A stretch of DNA of 64,000 bases from Rudaea cellulosilytica DSM 22992. Its GTDB lineage: Bacteria > Pseudomonadota > Gammaproteobacteria > Xanthomonadales > Rhodanobacteraceae. The stretch covers positions 558,001-622,000 of the forward strand of contig NZ_KB899242.1 of the NCBI RefSeq assembly GCF_000378125.1. The letters are read 5' to 3'. Each line of letters opens with the position of its first letter. The stretch's first letter is position 1. Position numbers and translations under genes: made by a program. Positions 1-8,434 of this stretch are shown piece by piece. The notes below the pieces were generated by a model, which saw only the letters and a list, made by a program, of their open reading frames with translations, was not told the origin of the DNA and made no database searches.

Positions 1-389
1 TTCAACGGCGTCACGCTGATCACCTGCGCGTATTCGGCACCTTCCTGCACTGGAGGCGGCGGCGCGCCGCCGTTGCCCGGATGCGGTGCATAACCTGCGG
101 AAGGCAACGCGCCCTGTGGCGGCATCGACTGCTGCGCGGGCGGCGATGGATTGGTGCCGGCATTGGCGGGTGGCGGCGCTGCGTTCGGCGCGGTCAAGTC
201 TGCCACCGACATTGACTGCTGTGGCGCCGGCGGCGGCTGCTGCGCGGGCGGCGGATTTTGCGCAGGCGCGGGCGCGCTCTGCGCCGCATTGTTCGGCGAC
301 GAGCCGCTGCATGCCGTCAGCATCGTGGCCAGCGCACAGGACAACACACCGGCGAACTGCTTCGACGGAACGAATGGGGACACGATCAT
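1..389 (-). CDS. Partial lipoprotein, probably glycine-zipper 2TM family (3' end outside window)
   Basis: The reading frame runs off the left edge, so only the first 129 codons are present. It starts at ATG 389 behind an AGGAGAG ribosome binding site. The N-terminus is a lipoprotein signal: a hydrophobic segment ends in the lipobox LTAC followed by SGSS, so the protein should be lipidated at Cys and exported. A long Pro/Ala/Gln-rich linker follows (repeated PPPAQQ and PPPANA motifs), and then the motif EYAQVISVTPL. In the 17-kDa surface antigen/glycine-zipper family that motif directly precedes the conserved region, so membership is inferred; the glycine-zipper itself is outside the window. 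The gene is divergent from the amidohydrolase at 620. Start and lipobox are directly visible. Confidence 0.75.
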   Translation of the reverse strand, partial: MIVSPFVPSKQFAGVLSCALATMLTACSGSSPNNAAQSAPAPAQNPPPAQQPPPAPQQSMSVADLTAPNAAPPPANAGTNPSPPAQQSMPPQGALPSAGYAPHPGNGGAPPPPVQEGAEYAQVISVTPL

Positions 390-619
390 GGCACTCTCCT
401 AACCCCTGCATGGTCGATGGTAGTGCGCAGACGTGTACGGTCGCTGAAAAACCCGGCGCACCGACGATTGATTTCCGTGCAAAAAACAGGCACGCGAAAT
501 GCTCGCACACACCGCACGGACACGACCCGGTCCCGTCGCCTCCATGGCGAATGGCACCCCCGCCACGCGCTGCGATACACCTATACTTGCCCGCCACTAT
601 CAATGGGGAGACAAAAGAA

Positions 620-1927
620 ATGAAGCACCGTATCGCGTCGCTTGCCGCAGGCTTGCTGCTCGCCCTGTCCGCGCACGCGCAGGCACCCGCTGCCGCGCCT
701 GCACCGAAGCCGCTCGTGCTCAAGGCCGCACACCTGTTCGACGGACGCAGCGGCACACTGGTCTCGCCGGGCACCGTCGTCATCCAGGGTGAGCGCATCA
801 CCGCGATCGGCGCCAATGCGGCGATCCCGGCCGATGCCAAGGTGATCGATCTCGGTGATGCGACCTTGCTGCCCGGTTTCATCGACGCGCACACGCACAT
901 CGCTTCCGACCACAACGACAATTGGGCGCAGGGTTTCTACGAGGACATGCTGCGTTTTCCGGTCGAGCAGTCGTTCCACGCCGAGCGCAACGCGCGCGCG
1001 ACACTGCGCGCGGGCGTGACCACGGTGCGCGAGGTCGGCGCCGCCGATTTCGTCGACGTCGCGCTGCGCAACGCGATCAACCAGCATCTGGCCGAAGGCC
1101 CGACCATGCTCGTCGCCGCGCATGCGATCGGCTCCACGGGTGGCCACTGCGACGGCTCGCCGATCCCGCCCGATCGTATGAAAGAACCCGGTCCGCTCGA
1201 AGGCGTGTGCAACGGCCCCGAATCGTGCCGCCAGGCGGTGCGCGAACAGATGAAGTTCGGCGCCGACGTGATCAAGATCTGTGCCTCGGGTGGCGTACTT
1301 TCTGAGGCCGATCCGGTCGACGTGCCACAGCTCACGCCCGACGAACTGAAGGCGATCATGTCCGAAGCGCATGCCTGGCGGCGCAAGGTCGCCGCACACT
1401 GCCATGGCGATCTCGCCGCCAAGCTCGCGATCGAAGCGGGCGTCGATTCGATCGAACACGGCAGCTTTCTCAAGCCCGACACGCTGCAACTGATGAAGCA
1501 GAAAGGTGTTTACCTCACGCCGACGCGCATGACCCAGGAATGGGTGCTGGCCAAGGCCGACACGTATCCGCCGAAGATCGCCGCCAAGGCGCGCGCCGCG
1601 GCGACCGCGCATTCGGAAATGATGAAGAACGCACTCAAGATCGGCGTGCTGATGGCATTCGGCACCGATGCCGCGGTCTATCCACACGGCAAGAATGCCG
1701 AGGAATTCGGCGACCTCGTCGCCCTCGGCATGGCGCCCGCCGCGGCGCTGATGACGAGCAGCATAGGTTCGGCCAAATTGCTCGGCATCGACGCCGACAC
1801 CGGCACGCTCGAAGCAGGCAAGTACGCTGACGTCGTCGCCGTGCCCGGCGACGTTCTGAAGAACATCCGCGCCACGGAAAAACCGCTGCTCGTGGTCAAG
1901 CACGGCCAGACGGTGCGTATGGACTGA
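620..1927 (+). CDS. Exported metal-dependent amidohydrolase
   Basis: This 435-residue protein belongs to the amidohydrolase superfamily, imidazolonepropionase/Xaa-Pro dipeptidase-like branch. An N-terminal signal peptide (MKHRIASLAAGLLLALSAHA) places it in the periplasm. Metal-site residues are all visible: HTH at 91-93 in GFIDAHTHI, a candidate carbamylated Lys 219 in DVIKICASGG, His 260/262 in AAHCHGD, His 280 in SIEHGS and Asp 350 in FGTDAA. The open frame extends upstream to 86. The ATG at 620 was chosen because it is preceded by GGGGAGACAAAAGA and gives a proper signal peptide. The substrate is not predictable; relatives hydrolyse Xaa-Pro or cyclic amide bonds. It appears monocistronic. 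Confidence 0.9.
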   Translation: MKHRIASLAAGLLLALSAHAQAPAAAPAPKPLVLKAAHLFDGRSGTLVSPGTVVIQGERITAIGANAAIPADAKVIDLGDATLLPGFIDAHTHIASDHNDNWAQGFYEDMLRFPVEQSFHAERNARATLRAGVTTVREVGAADFVDVALRNAINQHLAEGPTMLVAAHAIGSTGGHCDGSPIPPDRMKEPGPLEGVCNGPESCRQAVREQMKFGADVIKICASGGVLSEADPVDVPQLTPDELKAIMSEAHAWRRKVAAHCHGDLAAKLAIEAGVDSIEHGSFLKPDTLQLMKQKGVYLTPTRMTQEWVLAKADTYPPKIAAKARAAATAHSEMMKNALKIGVLMAFGTDAAVYPHGKNAEEFGDLVALGMAPAAALMTSSIGSAKLLGIDADTGTLEAGKYADVVAVPGDVLKNIRATEKPLLVVKHGQTVRMD

Positions 1928-2039
1928 TTCGCTGGGCGATGTCGATTTCGCACTTGCTCGCTCGTCGCTTGGTCAAAGGGAGCGTCGTCGCACCAGCGCG
2001 GCGCTCTTCGCTGCCACCGCAACGCAAGGAGAGAACGAC

Positions 2040-2519
2040 ATGAGCACCCGTTTCCAGCGCATCACTCCGTTTCTATGGTTCGCAAGCCAGGCCGAGGAAG
2101 CGGCGAACTACTACGTCGCCATCTTTCCGAATTCCGCGATCGGCAAGACCGCGCGCTACGACAAGGCCTCGGCCCAGGCCTGCGGGCAAAGCGAAGGCGC
2201 GGTCATGACGATCGCGTTCAATCTCGACGGTCACGATTTCGTCGCCCTCAACGGCGGCCCCATATTCAGTTTCACGCCCGCGGTGTCGTTCGTCATCAGT
2301 TGCGAAACGCAGGCCGAAATCGACCGCTACTGGGACGCTCTCAGTGCCGGCGGCGACGCCTCCGCGCAGCAATGCGGCTGGCTCAAGGACAAGTTCGGAT
2401 TGTCCTGGCAAGTCGTGCCGGCAAACATGGCCGAGTTGATCGCGCACCCTAAGGCGATGCAGGCGATGATGCAGATGAAGAAGATCGACATCGAGACGCT
2501 GCGCCGCGCAGCTCAGTAG
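2040..2519 (+). CDS. VOC/PhnB-like family protein (3-demethylubiquinone methyltransferase-like fold)
   Basis: This 159-residue cytosolic protein resembles the PhnB/'3-demethylubiquinone-9 3-methyltransferase' family (PF06983), which has a vicinal-oxygen-chelate fold. Typical features are ITPFLWF near the N-terminus, EEAANYYVAIFPNS, the central FNLDGHDFVALNGGP and the C-terminal CGWLKDKFGLSWQVVP. The family name is historical; most members have no proven methyltransferase activity and the substrate cannot be told. The ATG at 2040 follows AAGGAGAGAACGAC, a strong ribosome binding site. It lies 112 nt downstream of the amidohydrolase and may be a separate transcript. A GC-rich inverted repeat (about 2527-2549, no T tract) follows the stop. 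Confidence 0.88.
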   Translation: MSTRFQRITPFLWFASQAEEAANYYVAIFPNSAIGKTARYDKASAQACGQSEGAVMTIAFNLDGHDFVALNGGPIFSFTPAVSFVISCETQAEIDRYWDALSAGGDASAQQCGWLKDKFGLSWQVVPANMAELIAHPKAMQAMMQMKKIDIETLRRAAQ

Positions 2520-2657
2520 ATAAAACGCGGGGGCAAGATGATCCCCGCGCATACTTGCGCCGTCTGCGATGGCAGACCAGGCCAGCGAAGCGTCGCTACC
2601 GCGCCCGCCTCGCAGCTGCGGCGCCGAGAAACCGGCGCGTGAGTTGCGCCGGCGATC

Positions 2658-3239
2658 TCAAGCGGACAGCGCCCAGTGCTGCAGGATGCGATGCTCGGTC
2701 TTGCCGAGCAGACTGTGCACGAGCGCGAATTCGCGAACCGTCCACGCGATCGGCGCGACCGATTGTTCCGGCACGAGAATGCGTTCGTAACGCAGCGTCA
2801 CGTGCGGTGTGAACTCGCGCGTCACCTGCTTGCCCAGACCGGCCTGGATCAGACGTTCGCCGAGCTGCCCGCGCAAGCGCTGCAAAGGTGTATCGCCTTC
2901 CGCGCCGAGCAGCACGCAGGGTTTCTTTTCTGCACGGCCGGCGAAACTCTTCACGCGATCGAACGCGACCTCGAACGCCGTCGCAACGACCTGCGCGGCC
3001 GCGCGCTGCGCCTGCTCGATCACGGCCGCGGGCAGGCCGACATAGTCGCCGAGATGATGCAACGTAATGTGCAGGCGCTCGCGCTTCAGCGGTGTACCGC
3101 GCAAGCCATGCTGTCGGCCTATGTCTTGCGCCAGACGCGCAATCGCCTCGCCTGCAGCCGCGTCGGGAAAGACGGCAAAGAACAAGCGGTCGGTCGGCAC
3201 CGCAGCGGCGAAACCACCCAACGACAGCTGATCCGACAT
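2658..3239 (-). CDS. thpR: RNA 2',3'-cyclic phosphodiesterase (ThpR/LigT family)
   Basis: This 193-residue protein has the two HxTx signatures of the 2H phosphoesterase family: HITL at 57-60 and HVTL at 146-149. These form the active site that opens 2',3'-cyclic phosphates on RNA ends. The N-terminal RLFFAVFPD and the length match ThpR. The start was set at ATG 3239; the frame is open to a TTG at 3266, but the ATG gives the usual short N-terminus. The gene is convergent with the VOC gene and divergent from the bactofilin gene. The cellular role of this family is still debated, so activity is from family knowledge. Confidence 0.9.
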   Translation of the reverse strand: MSDQLSLGGFAAAVPTDRLFFAVFPDAAAGEAIARLAQDIGRQHGLRGTPLKRERLHITLHHLGDYVGLPAAVIEQAQRAAAQVVATAFEVAFDRVKSFAGRAEKKPCVLLGAEGDTPLQRLRGQLGERLIQAGLGKQVTREFTPHVTLRYERILVPEQSVAPIAWTVREFALVHSLLGKTEHRILQHWALSA

Positions 3240-3464
3240 GCACCGAATTCCCGAAATTGAAGGCAAGCATTATGCCGAATCGAATCTCGCCAATTGATGA
3301 GCCAAGGGTTCGGAACAATGCGCAAGTACCCGATCAAAAAGGGGATTTTTAACGAAAAGTTCCGTTTTTCTTGGTTGCGATCGCGTACTCTTGCCGTTCC
3401 GGCAGCGCAGGGGATCGTTGCGTACCGCTGCGGGACGACATCGCACATCGACCAGGAGCGCCCC

Positions 3465-3995
3465 ATGGCACTGTGGAAAGAACCGACCAAGCAATCCCCC
3501 ACCCCCGGATTTCCGCCGGACCCCGTCACCCCGGCGCGTTTCGAAGTCCCGCCAGGACCCGAGACTAAGCCCGAGGCCGCAACGCCCGTAGCCGCAGCGG
3601 CACCTGTGCGTACGCAGACGCGCGCGGCGGAGAAATCCGAGTCGCTCATCGCACCTGACATCGCGATCGAGGGCAAGATCGAAGGCGCCGGCCACGTGCG
3701 CGTCGCCGGCCGCTTCAAGGGCGACATCAACGTGCACGGCGACTTGACCATCGACCCGCGCGCCAACGTCACCGGCAGCGTGCGCGCGGAAAAAGTCATC
3801 ATCGCGGGTGAACTCGTCGGCAACATCGACGCGGCCGCGCACGTCGAGTTGACTCAGAGCGGTGCATTGACTGGCGATCTCAAGGCCGGCACGCTCACCG
3901 TGGCCGCTGGCTCGCGCATGCGCGGTCACGCCGAGTTTGGTTGGGGCGACGAAAAATCCTCCACGCATAAGCCGACGAACGGTTCGGCCTCGTGA
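3465..3995 (+). CDS. Bactofilin (polymer-forming cytoskeletal protein)
   Basis: This 176-residue protein has a Pro/Ala-rich N-terminal tail (about residues 1-65), a bactofilin core (about 66-160, PF04519) and a short polar C-terminal tail. The core shows the family's repetitive beta-solenoid pattern, for example IEGKIEGAGHVRVAGRFKGD, NVTGSVRAEKV and GALTGDLKAG. Bactofilins self-assemble into membrane-associated filaments that position cell-wall or stalk machinery. The frame is open to 3294, but ATG 3465 follows CCAGGAGCGCCCC and removes unlikely upstream sequence. The stop codon overlaps the start of the zinc-ribbon gene by 4 nt, so the two are translationally coupled. Confidence 0.9.
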   Translation: MALWKEPTKQSPTPGFPPDPVTPARFEVPPGPETKPEAATPVAAAAPVRTQTRAAEKSESLIAPDIAIEGKIEGAGHVRVAGRFKGDINVHGDLTIDPRANVTGSVRAEKVIIAGELVGNIDAAAHVELTQSGALTGDLKAGTLTVAAGSRMRGHAEFGWGDEKSSTHKPTNGSAS

Positions 3996-4351
3996 GCAGC
4001 GCGCGCGCGGGCCTGCCCGGCGCGACGCGCAGTTGTCCGCACTGCCGGGAGACCATCCTCGAAAGCGCGACGGTCTGCCCATCGTGCAAGCATCACCTGC
4101 GCTTCGGCGTGGGTCCGGCCGCGGGCGAGGCGCAAGCCGCCACGCTCACGCCGCTGCGCGTCGAGGGCAGTTTCCGCAACAGCGAGGGCAGTGCCTGGGA
4201 ATACTCGATGGTGCTGACGATTCGCAACGAGCGCGGCGAGGAAATCGCGCGGCGTCTCGTCGGCGTCGGCGCGATCCAGCCCGACGAATTGCGCGCGTTC
4301 ACGCTGAGCGTCGAGATGACGCCCACCGCGGGCAAGCGCACGCGACATTGA
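3992..4351 (+). CDS. Zinc-ribbon domain protein coupled to bactofilin
   Basis: This 119-residue protein starts at GTG 3992, overlapping the bactofilin stop in a GTGA arrangement. Residues 15-32 form a zinc ribbon with two knuckles, CPHC (15-18) and CPSC (29-32). The rest resembles a small beta-rich domain containing YSMVLTIRNERGEEI. No enzymatic motif is visible. Overlap with the bactofilin gene implies co-translation, so a role in regulating or anchoring bactofilin is plausible but inferred. Zinc-ribbon/bactofilin adjacency is commonly seen in related genomes from general knowledge, but I could not check it here. Confidence 0.8.
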   Translation: MSSARAGLPGATRSCPHCRETILESATVCPSCKHHLRFGVGPAAGEAQAATLTPLRVEGSFRNSEGSAWEYSMVLTIRNERGEEIARRLVGVGAIQPDELRAFTLSVEMTPTAGKRTRH

Positions 4352-4382
4352 GCGAGTTGCGCGTGCGTGCGAGCATGCACGC

Positions 4383-4772
4383 ATGGCCACGCAAGCCGAC
4401 GTCCGCAGGATCGCGCTCTCGTTTCCCGAAACGACCGAGAAGCAAGGCCATTTCGCCTTCGAAGTGCGCCACGGCGCGAAATACAAGGGCTTCTGCTGGG
4501 TCTGGCTGGAGCGCATCGAGCCGAAGAAGCCACGCGTGCCGAATCCGAGCGTGCTTGCCGTGCGCGTCGCCGGCCTCGACGCCAAGGAAATCCTGCTGAT
4601 GGCCGACACGGACAAATTCTTCACCGAGCCGCACTATGACGGTTTCCCCGCCGTGCTCGTGCGACTCGAAAAAATCGGCAAGACGGAACTGCGCGAACTG
4701 CTGCAGCAGGCTTGGCTGACCCAGGCGCCCAAAGCGCTGGCCGCGCGACTCCGCGCCGACGCCCGAACTTGA
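4383..4772 (+). CDS. MmcQ/YjbR family protein
   Basis: This 129-residue protein matches the MmcQ/YjbR-like family (PF04237). Signatures are the N-terminal ADVRRIALSFPETTEK, then WVWLERIEPKKPRVP, and the C-terminal half with FTEPHYDGFPAVLVRL and LRELLQQAWLTQAPKALA. The fold is CyaY-like and DNA binding has been suggested for the family, but a precise function is unknown. The ATG at 4383 lies 31 nt after the zinc-ribbon gene, so it may be the last gene of the bactofilin operon. Length is typical of the family. Confidence 0.85.
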   Translation: MATQADVRRIALSFPETTEKQGHFAFEVRHGAKYKGFCWVWLERIEPKKPRVPNPSVLAVRVAGLDAKEILLMADTDKFFTEPHYDGFPAVLVRLEKIGKTELRELLQQAWLTQAPKALAARLRADART

Positions 4773-4799
4773 TCGAACCGCGCCGCAGTATTCCTTGCG

Positions 4800-5494
4800 C
4801 TACTTTCTCACCGTCCAGAAATCGTCGGAGAGATTGCGGTCGGCGAGATACGCATACGGCATCGTGAAGTAGCCTTTCATGCCCCAATCCGTGCCCCACG
4901 AATTGCGCGCGATGAAGCGCTGCTTCGCATCGTCATAACCGACCGCGCAGACCGCGTGGCCGCCGACGACGCGTTCGCTCCTCTTCGGCAGGTTGACGAC
5001 ACCGGTATTTGCAACCGTCTGCGATTCGAAGCTTTCGTAGACGGTAAAACCGAACACGAACGGATAACCATCGGCGAGGCAGGAGCGCATTTCGTCGGTC
5101 GTCGACAGGCGCTGATAGCTCGTAATCGTGTGCTTGAGCGCCAGCGTGTAGCACGTCGGTGTCGGCTTTTTCTTGAACTGCCTGATCACGTACGGCCATG
5201 TCGCTTCGGGGCATACGCCTTGTTTGGCCAGCGTCTTGATGCCGTCGCGGCGAAGGGCTGCTGTTCCTTGAGTTCGAGGAATTCGAGCGCGCCCACGAGC
5301 GCATTGGCAGTGCAACTTCCGAGTTGGCCCTGATCTTCTACCGGCGGACATTGCACGCGCAGATCGATTTTGGCCGGCAGCTTCTTCGCCACCTTGTACA
5401 CAGCGCCGTAAAACTGATCGCGCTGGTCGGGCAGATCGGGAATCCAGCCGTAGCGCGCCTGCTTGCGCTGCGTGGTGGGCGTGGACTTCTTCAC
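4800..5494 (-). pseudogene. C1-family (papain-like) cysteine peptidase, disrupted by an internal deletion
   Basis: Two overlapping reading frames together encode a papain-like peptidase. The N-terminal part (GTG 5494, after AAGGAGCCGCGTC) contains GWIPDLPDQRDQ and the catalytic Cys 61 in DQGQLGSCTANAL. The C-terminal part, in another frame from about 5255 down to 4800, contains RRDGIKTLAKQGVCPEATWP, the catalytic His in VGGHAVCAVGYDD and the Asn in ARNSWGTDWG. The frames switch within about 5243-5256, where FLELKEQQPFAA jumps directly to RRDGIKT. Intact relatives have roughly 25 further residues there (a RLFIYYNER-like stretch), so an out-of-frame deletion of about 80 nt is inferred. All three catalytic residues survive. 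An assembly error cannot be excluded from sequence alone. Confidence 0.82.
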
Positions 5495-5675
5495 GACGCG
5501 GCTCCTTGTCGAGAAAACCGATGCGAGTGATTTACTCTGCGCTTCTCACGCTGTCAAACGCGCTTTGCGAACTGCAGCTGAACATATCTGCAACGATAAC
5601 GAAATCCAAACGCCGGGTCGCCACGAACGTGCCAAGCTCGCTCGCAGGGGGCCCGCGACGAGAGGAGTTGCAATC

Positions 5676-6371
5676 ATGGCTCAATCCGAACAATCCGCAG
5701 TGCGAGTGAACGCCACGCGCGAAGGCAACGCCCCGCGCACAGGTTTGTCTCCCTTGACCATCGTGGCACTGGTCGCCGTGGCGTTCGCCGCGAACGCCTG
5801 GTTTTTCTACCATCAAGGCCAGAAGGAAGCATTGAGCGACGGATCCGAAGCGTTGCCCAGCGCCACCATCGCCTGGACTCGGCCGGAGGAACCATCGTCG
5901 GCAACTGCCGCCCAGGGGGAAAGCGATACCGCGCAGCAACCCGCCAGCGCCGCAAACGACGCGGCCAAGCCGGCTTCAAACGATGCTGCGACCGCCGACA
6001 AGGCTGCCGTGAAACGCACGACGCGAGCCAAGCCCACGAATCGCACGATGCTGGCCAAAGTGACTCCGCAGGCCACGCGTTCCGCGATGACGCCGTCCGA
6101 GCGCAGCGTCGCGCTGCTTACTCATCCCAAGCCAGCCTACCCGGCGCCGGCGTTGCGCGAGCGTCAGCAGGGCACGGTCGTCGTGCTGGCCAAGGTCGAT
6201 GTCGCGGGCCACGTCAGCGACGCGCAGGTCGTGCGCCGCAGCGGGTCGTTCACGCTCGACCGCGCAGCGATGAACGAAGTACGCCACTGGAAATTCGAAC
6301 CTGCGCTGCACAACGGCCAGCCCGTGGTCGCGAGCGTCGAGGTGCCGGTGAGCTACCGCCTCGGCGATTGA
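5676..6371 (+). CDS. TonB-family energy transducer-like protein
   Basis: This 231-residue protein has one N-terminal membrane span (LTIVALVAVAFAANAWFF, about residues 25-42). An Ala/Pro/Thr-rich periplasmic linker follows, and then a TonB C-terminal domain (about 150-231) with HPKPAYPAPALRERQQGTVV and LDRAAMNEVRHWKFEPAL. This is the topology of proteins that pass inner-membrane energy to TonB-dependent receptors. ATG 5676 follows AGAGGAGTTGCAATC. The frame is open back to 5463, but only the ATG gives the expected short cytoplasmic tail. No exbB/exbD genes are nearby, so it may use a remote complex or act as a TonB paralogue. Confidence 0.87.
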   Translation: MAQSEQSAVRVNATREGNAPRTGLSPLTIVALVAVAFAANAWFFYHQGQKEALSDGSEALPSATIAWTRPEEPSSATAAQGESDTAQQPASAANDAAKPASNDAATADKAAVKRTTRAKPTNRTMLAKVTPQATRSAMTPSERSVALLTHPKPAYPAPALRERQQGTVVVLAKVDVAGHVSDAQVVRRSGSFTLDRAAMNEVRHWKFEPALHNGQPVVASVEVPVSYRLGD

Positions 6372-6390
6372 GTACGCACAACCGCATTGA

Positions 6391-6420
6391 CGCCGGGGTT
6401 CGCATCCGCGGGCCCCGGTG
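6391..6420. terminator. GC-rich hairpin between convergent genes
   Basis: An inverted repeat CGCCGGGG ... CCCCGGTG (8-bp stem with one G-T pair, loop about 14 nt) lies between the stops of the TonB-like gene and the dienelactone hydrolase gene. It lacks a clear T tract, so it is only a candidate bidirectional terminator. Confidence 0.3.
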
Positions 6421-6426
6421 CTTGCG

Positions 6427-7344
6427 CTAGCTCGCCTTGACCGCGGTCTTGCGCAAGTTGCGTTCAAACAGCGCCAAGGTGCGCTTCCAGGCTTCGTGCG
6501 CCGCGTTCTCGTCGTAACGCGGTGTGGTGTCGTTGTTGAATCCGTGCTGCGTTCCCGCGGGTTGGTACAATGCGTAGCGAACGCCGGCCTGTTTCAGTGC
6601 GCCCTCGTAAGCCGGCCAGCCCGCATTGACGCGTTCGTCGTTGGCAGCCAGCACGATCAGCATTTCAGCCTTGATCCTGGCCACGTCTTCCGTCGGCGGA
6701 GCGGTGCCGTAGAACGGTGCGGCCGCGGCAAGATCCGGCAACTGCGTCGCGAGGAAATTGACGATGCCGCCCCCGTAGCAGAATCCGACCGCGCCCATGC
6801 GTCCGTTGCTGCCGTCGCCGCCGCGCAGCATCTGCGCCGCGGCGAGAAAATCCTGGCGCGTCTTCGTCTGGTCGAGCTTGGCGAACTCGGCGCGCGCCTT
6901 GTCCTCGTCGCCCGGATAGCCGCCGAGCGGAAACAGTGCGTCCGGCGCGAAGGCGATGAAATTCTCCAGTGCAAGCCGACGCACCACGTCCTCGATGTGC
7001 GGATTGAGGCCGCGGTTCTCGTGCACGACCAAAACCACGGGCAGTGGTCCGCGCGCCTTGGCCGGCTTCGCCAGATAGCCGCGCGCGTGGCCGTAGCCTT
7101 TGGGCGAGGGAAACTCGATGTACTTCGCCGACAGCCGCGAGTCGTCCGGCTTGACCTGCTGCGCGGCGGCGAATTGCGGGCTCAGCGCTTCGAGCAGCCC
7201 GACGGCCGTCGTCGCGCCGACGGCAAAGCGCGCCGCGGAGCCGAGAAAAGCGCGTCGATCGATCACGCCGTGCACATACTGGTCGAACAGGCGCAACACT
7301 TCGGGATCGAAATCGTCGACCGTCTTGCGTGGAAGAGTTGTCAT
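6427..7344 (-). CDS. Exported dienelactone hydrolase family protein
   Basis: This 305-residue alpha/beta-hydrolase has the dienelactone hydrolase triad: Cys 189 in GFCYGGG, Asp 236 in AANDERVN and His 267 in AGTQHGFNND. The oxyanion-side motif VVHENRGLNPHI is also present. The N-terminus carries a Tat-like signal (DRRAFLGSAARFAVGATTAV, about residues 29-48), so the enzyme should be exported folded. A long segment before the Tat motif (DDFDPEVLRLFDQYVHG) is normal for this exported subfamily. The start is ATG 7344. It hydrolyses dienelactone or related esters by family knowledge; the true substrate is unknown. No catabolic cluster surrounds it. Confidence 0.9.
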   Translation of the reverse strand: MTTLPRKTVDDFDPEVLRLFDQYVHGVIDRRAFLGSAARFAVGATTAVGLLEALSPQFAAAQQVKPDDSRLSAKYIEFPSPKGYGHARGYLAKPAKARGPLPVVLVVHENRGLNPHIEDVVRRLALENFIAFAPDALFPLGGYPGDEDKARAEFAKLDQTKTRQDFLAAAQMLRGGDGSNGRMGAVGFCYGGGIVNFLATQLPDLAAAAPFYGTAPPTEDVARIKAEMLIVLAANDERVNAGWPAYEGALKQAGVRYALYQPAGTQHGFNNDTTPRYDENAAHEAWKRTLALFERNLRKTAVKAS

Positions 7345-7401
7345 AGAGAGCCTGCCTTCGTGTCGGCTTGGCGAATCGAATGAACCTGATTCTTTTCTAT
7401 T

Positions 7402-8346
7402 TTACCCGCCGTGTGCGAGCGCGTAGTCGAGCGCCGCGCGCACGGCCGCCACCTGCGCGGCGTTGCATTGCTCGGGCGTTGCGCGTGGGCTGTCGGGATA
7501 GACCTCGGTGGTGGTCTTGTACGCCGCATTGGTGACGCCCGCACAAAGGCCGAGTTTCTTCAACGCGTATTCGATCACGCCCGGCGAGGTCACGCGCGAG
7601 CCGATGATCTCGCCCTTCGCATCCGCCGGTGCGATATGCGTGACCTTCGCTACCGCTTCGATGATCGCCTTCTGAAATGCGGGCTGCGGGCGCTCGCTGT
7701 CGTCGACCAGATAGAACCCGTCCGGAATGCCCTCGGGCTCGAATGGCTTGCCGTCGCGCGCGGCCAGTGCCGGGCGGAATTCGGATTCGTCACTGTCGGT
7801 GGTCTCGTGCAGATCGACATGCACGAGGAAGCGATCGCGCAGCGGCGCGATGAGCTTCAGCAGCGCTGCGGATTCGGGCGCCGGGCTGTTTTCGCGGAAC
7901 GAACGGTTCGGATCGATCGCGAGCGGATTCCAGCGATGGATACGCTCATATGCCCAAGGGCTGATGCACGGCGCAATAAGCAGGTTGACGCGGCCGGCAT
8001 AGTCCGCCGCATGCATGTCGACGAATTGCAACGCGCCATGCACACCGCTGGTCTCGTAACCGTGCACGCCACCGGTGACCAGCGCGTAGGGAAGGTCCTC
8101 GCGCCAGCCGCGGCTGCGGATCGCAAACAGCGGGAACGATTCGGGCGCATAGTCGAGGCGACCGTACTCGACCACGTCGAAGCGATCGCGCAGGTGGTCG
8201 ACGACGCTGAGCACATCGGTTTCGTAACTGCGCTTGCGCGCCTGGCGCGACAGCCAGAGGGTTTTTTCGGCCTGGCCCCAGGGCTGACCGGGCGTGCCTA
8301 TGGAATGGATTGTCGAAGGATTCACAACGTTCGCTCGCGGATGCAA
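7402..8346 (-). CDS. M14-family zinc carboxypeptidase
   Basis: This protein of up to 314 residues has the zinc site of M14 carboxypeptidases: His 95 and Glu 98 in GGVHGYET and a third His in FLVHVDLHETTDSDESEF (176 or 180). The C-terminal EYALKKLGLCAGVTNAAYKTTTEVYP agrees with the DUF2817/M14-like subfamily. No signal peptide is seen, so it is likely cytosolic. The start is uncertain: the longest frame begins with TTG at 8346, and a GTG at 8325 is an alternative; neither has a good ribosome binding site. It lies 57 nt upstream of the dienelactone hydrolase on the same strand and may be co-transcribed with it. Confidence 0.85.
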   Translation of the reverse strand: MHPRANVVNPSTIHSIGTPGQPWGQAEKTLWLSRQARKRSYETDVLSVVDHLRDRFDVVEYGRLDYAPESFPLFAIRSRGWREDLPYALVTGGVHGYETSGVHGALQFVDMHAADYAGRVNLLIAPCISPWAYERIHRWNPLAIDPNRSFRENSPAPESAALLKLIAPLRDRFLVHVDLHETTDSDESEFRPALAARDGKPFEPEGIPDGFYLVDDSERPQPAFQKAIIEAVAKVTHIAPADAKGEIIGSRVTSPGVIEYALKKLGLCAGVTNAAYKTTTEVYPDSPRATPEQCNAAQVAAVRAALDYALAHGG

Positions 8347-8434
8347 TGAACCGCGAACTTTAGCACCAAGCGCTCGCGCTCGTCGTCGCGCGCCGGATGT
8401 CGACGACGTTGCGTAAACAGCACCGAGTGCGGAC

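Noticed and set aside
581-1903. 440-codon minus-strand open frame opposite the amidohydrolase
   Set aside because: It is a high-GC antisense shadow with no recognisable domain; the plus-strand frame has a signal peptide and full metal site.
2527-2549. GC hairpin after the VOC gene as terminator
   Set aside because: The inverted repeat GCGGGG...CCCCGC lacks a T tract, and similar GC pairs are frequent by chance here.
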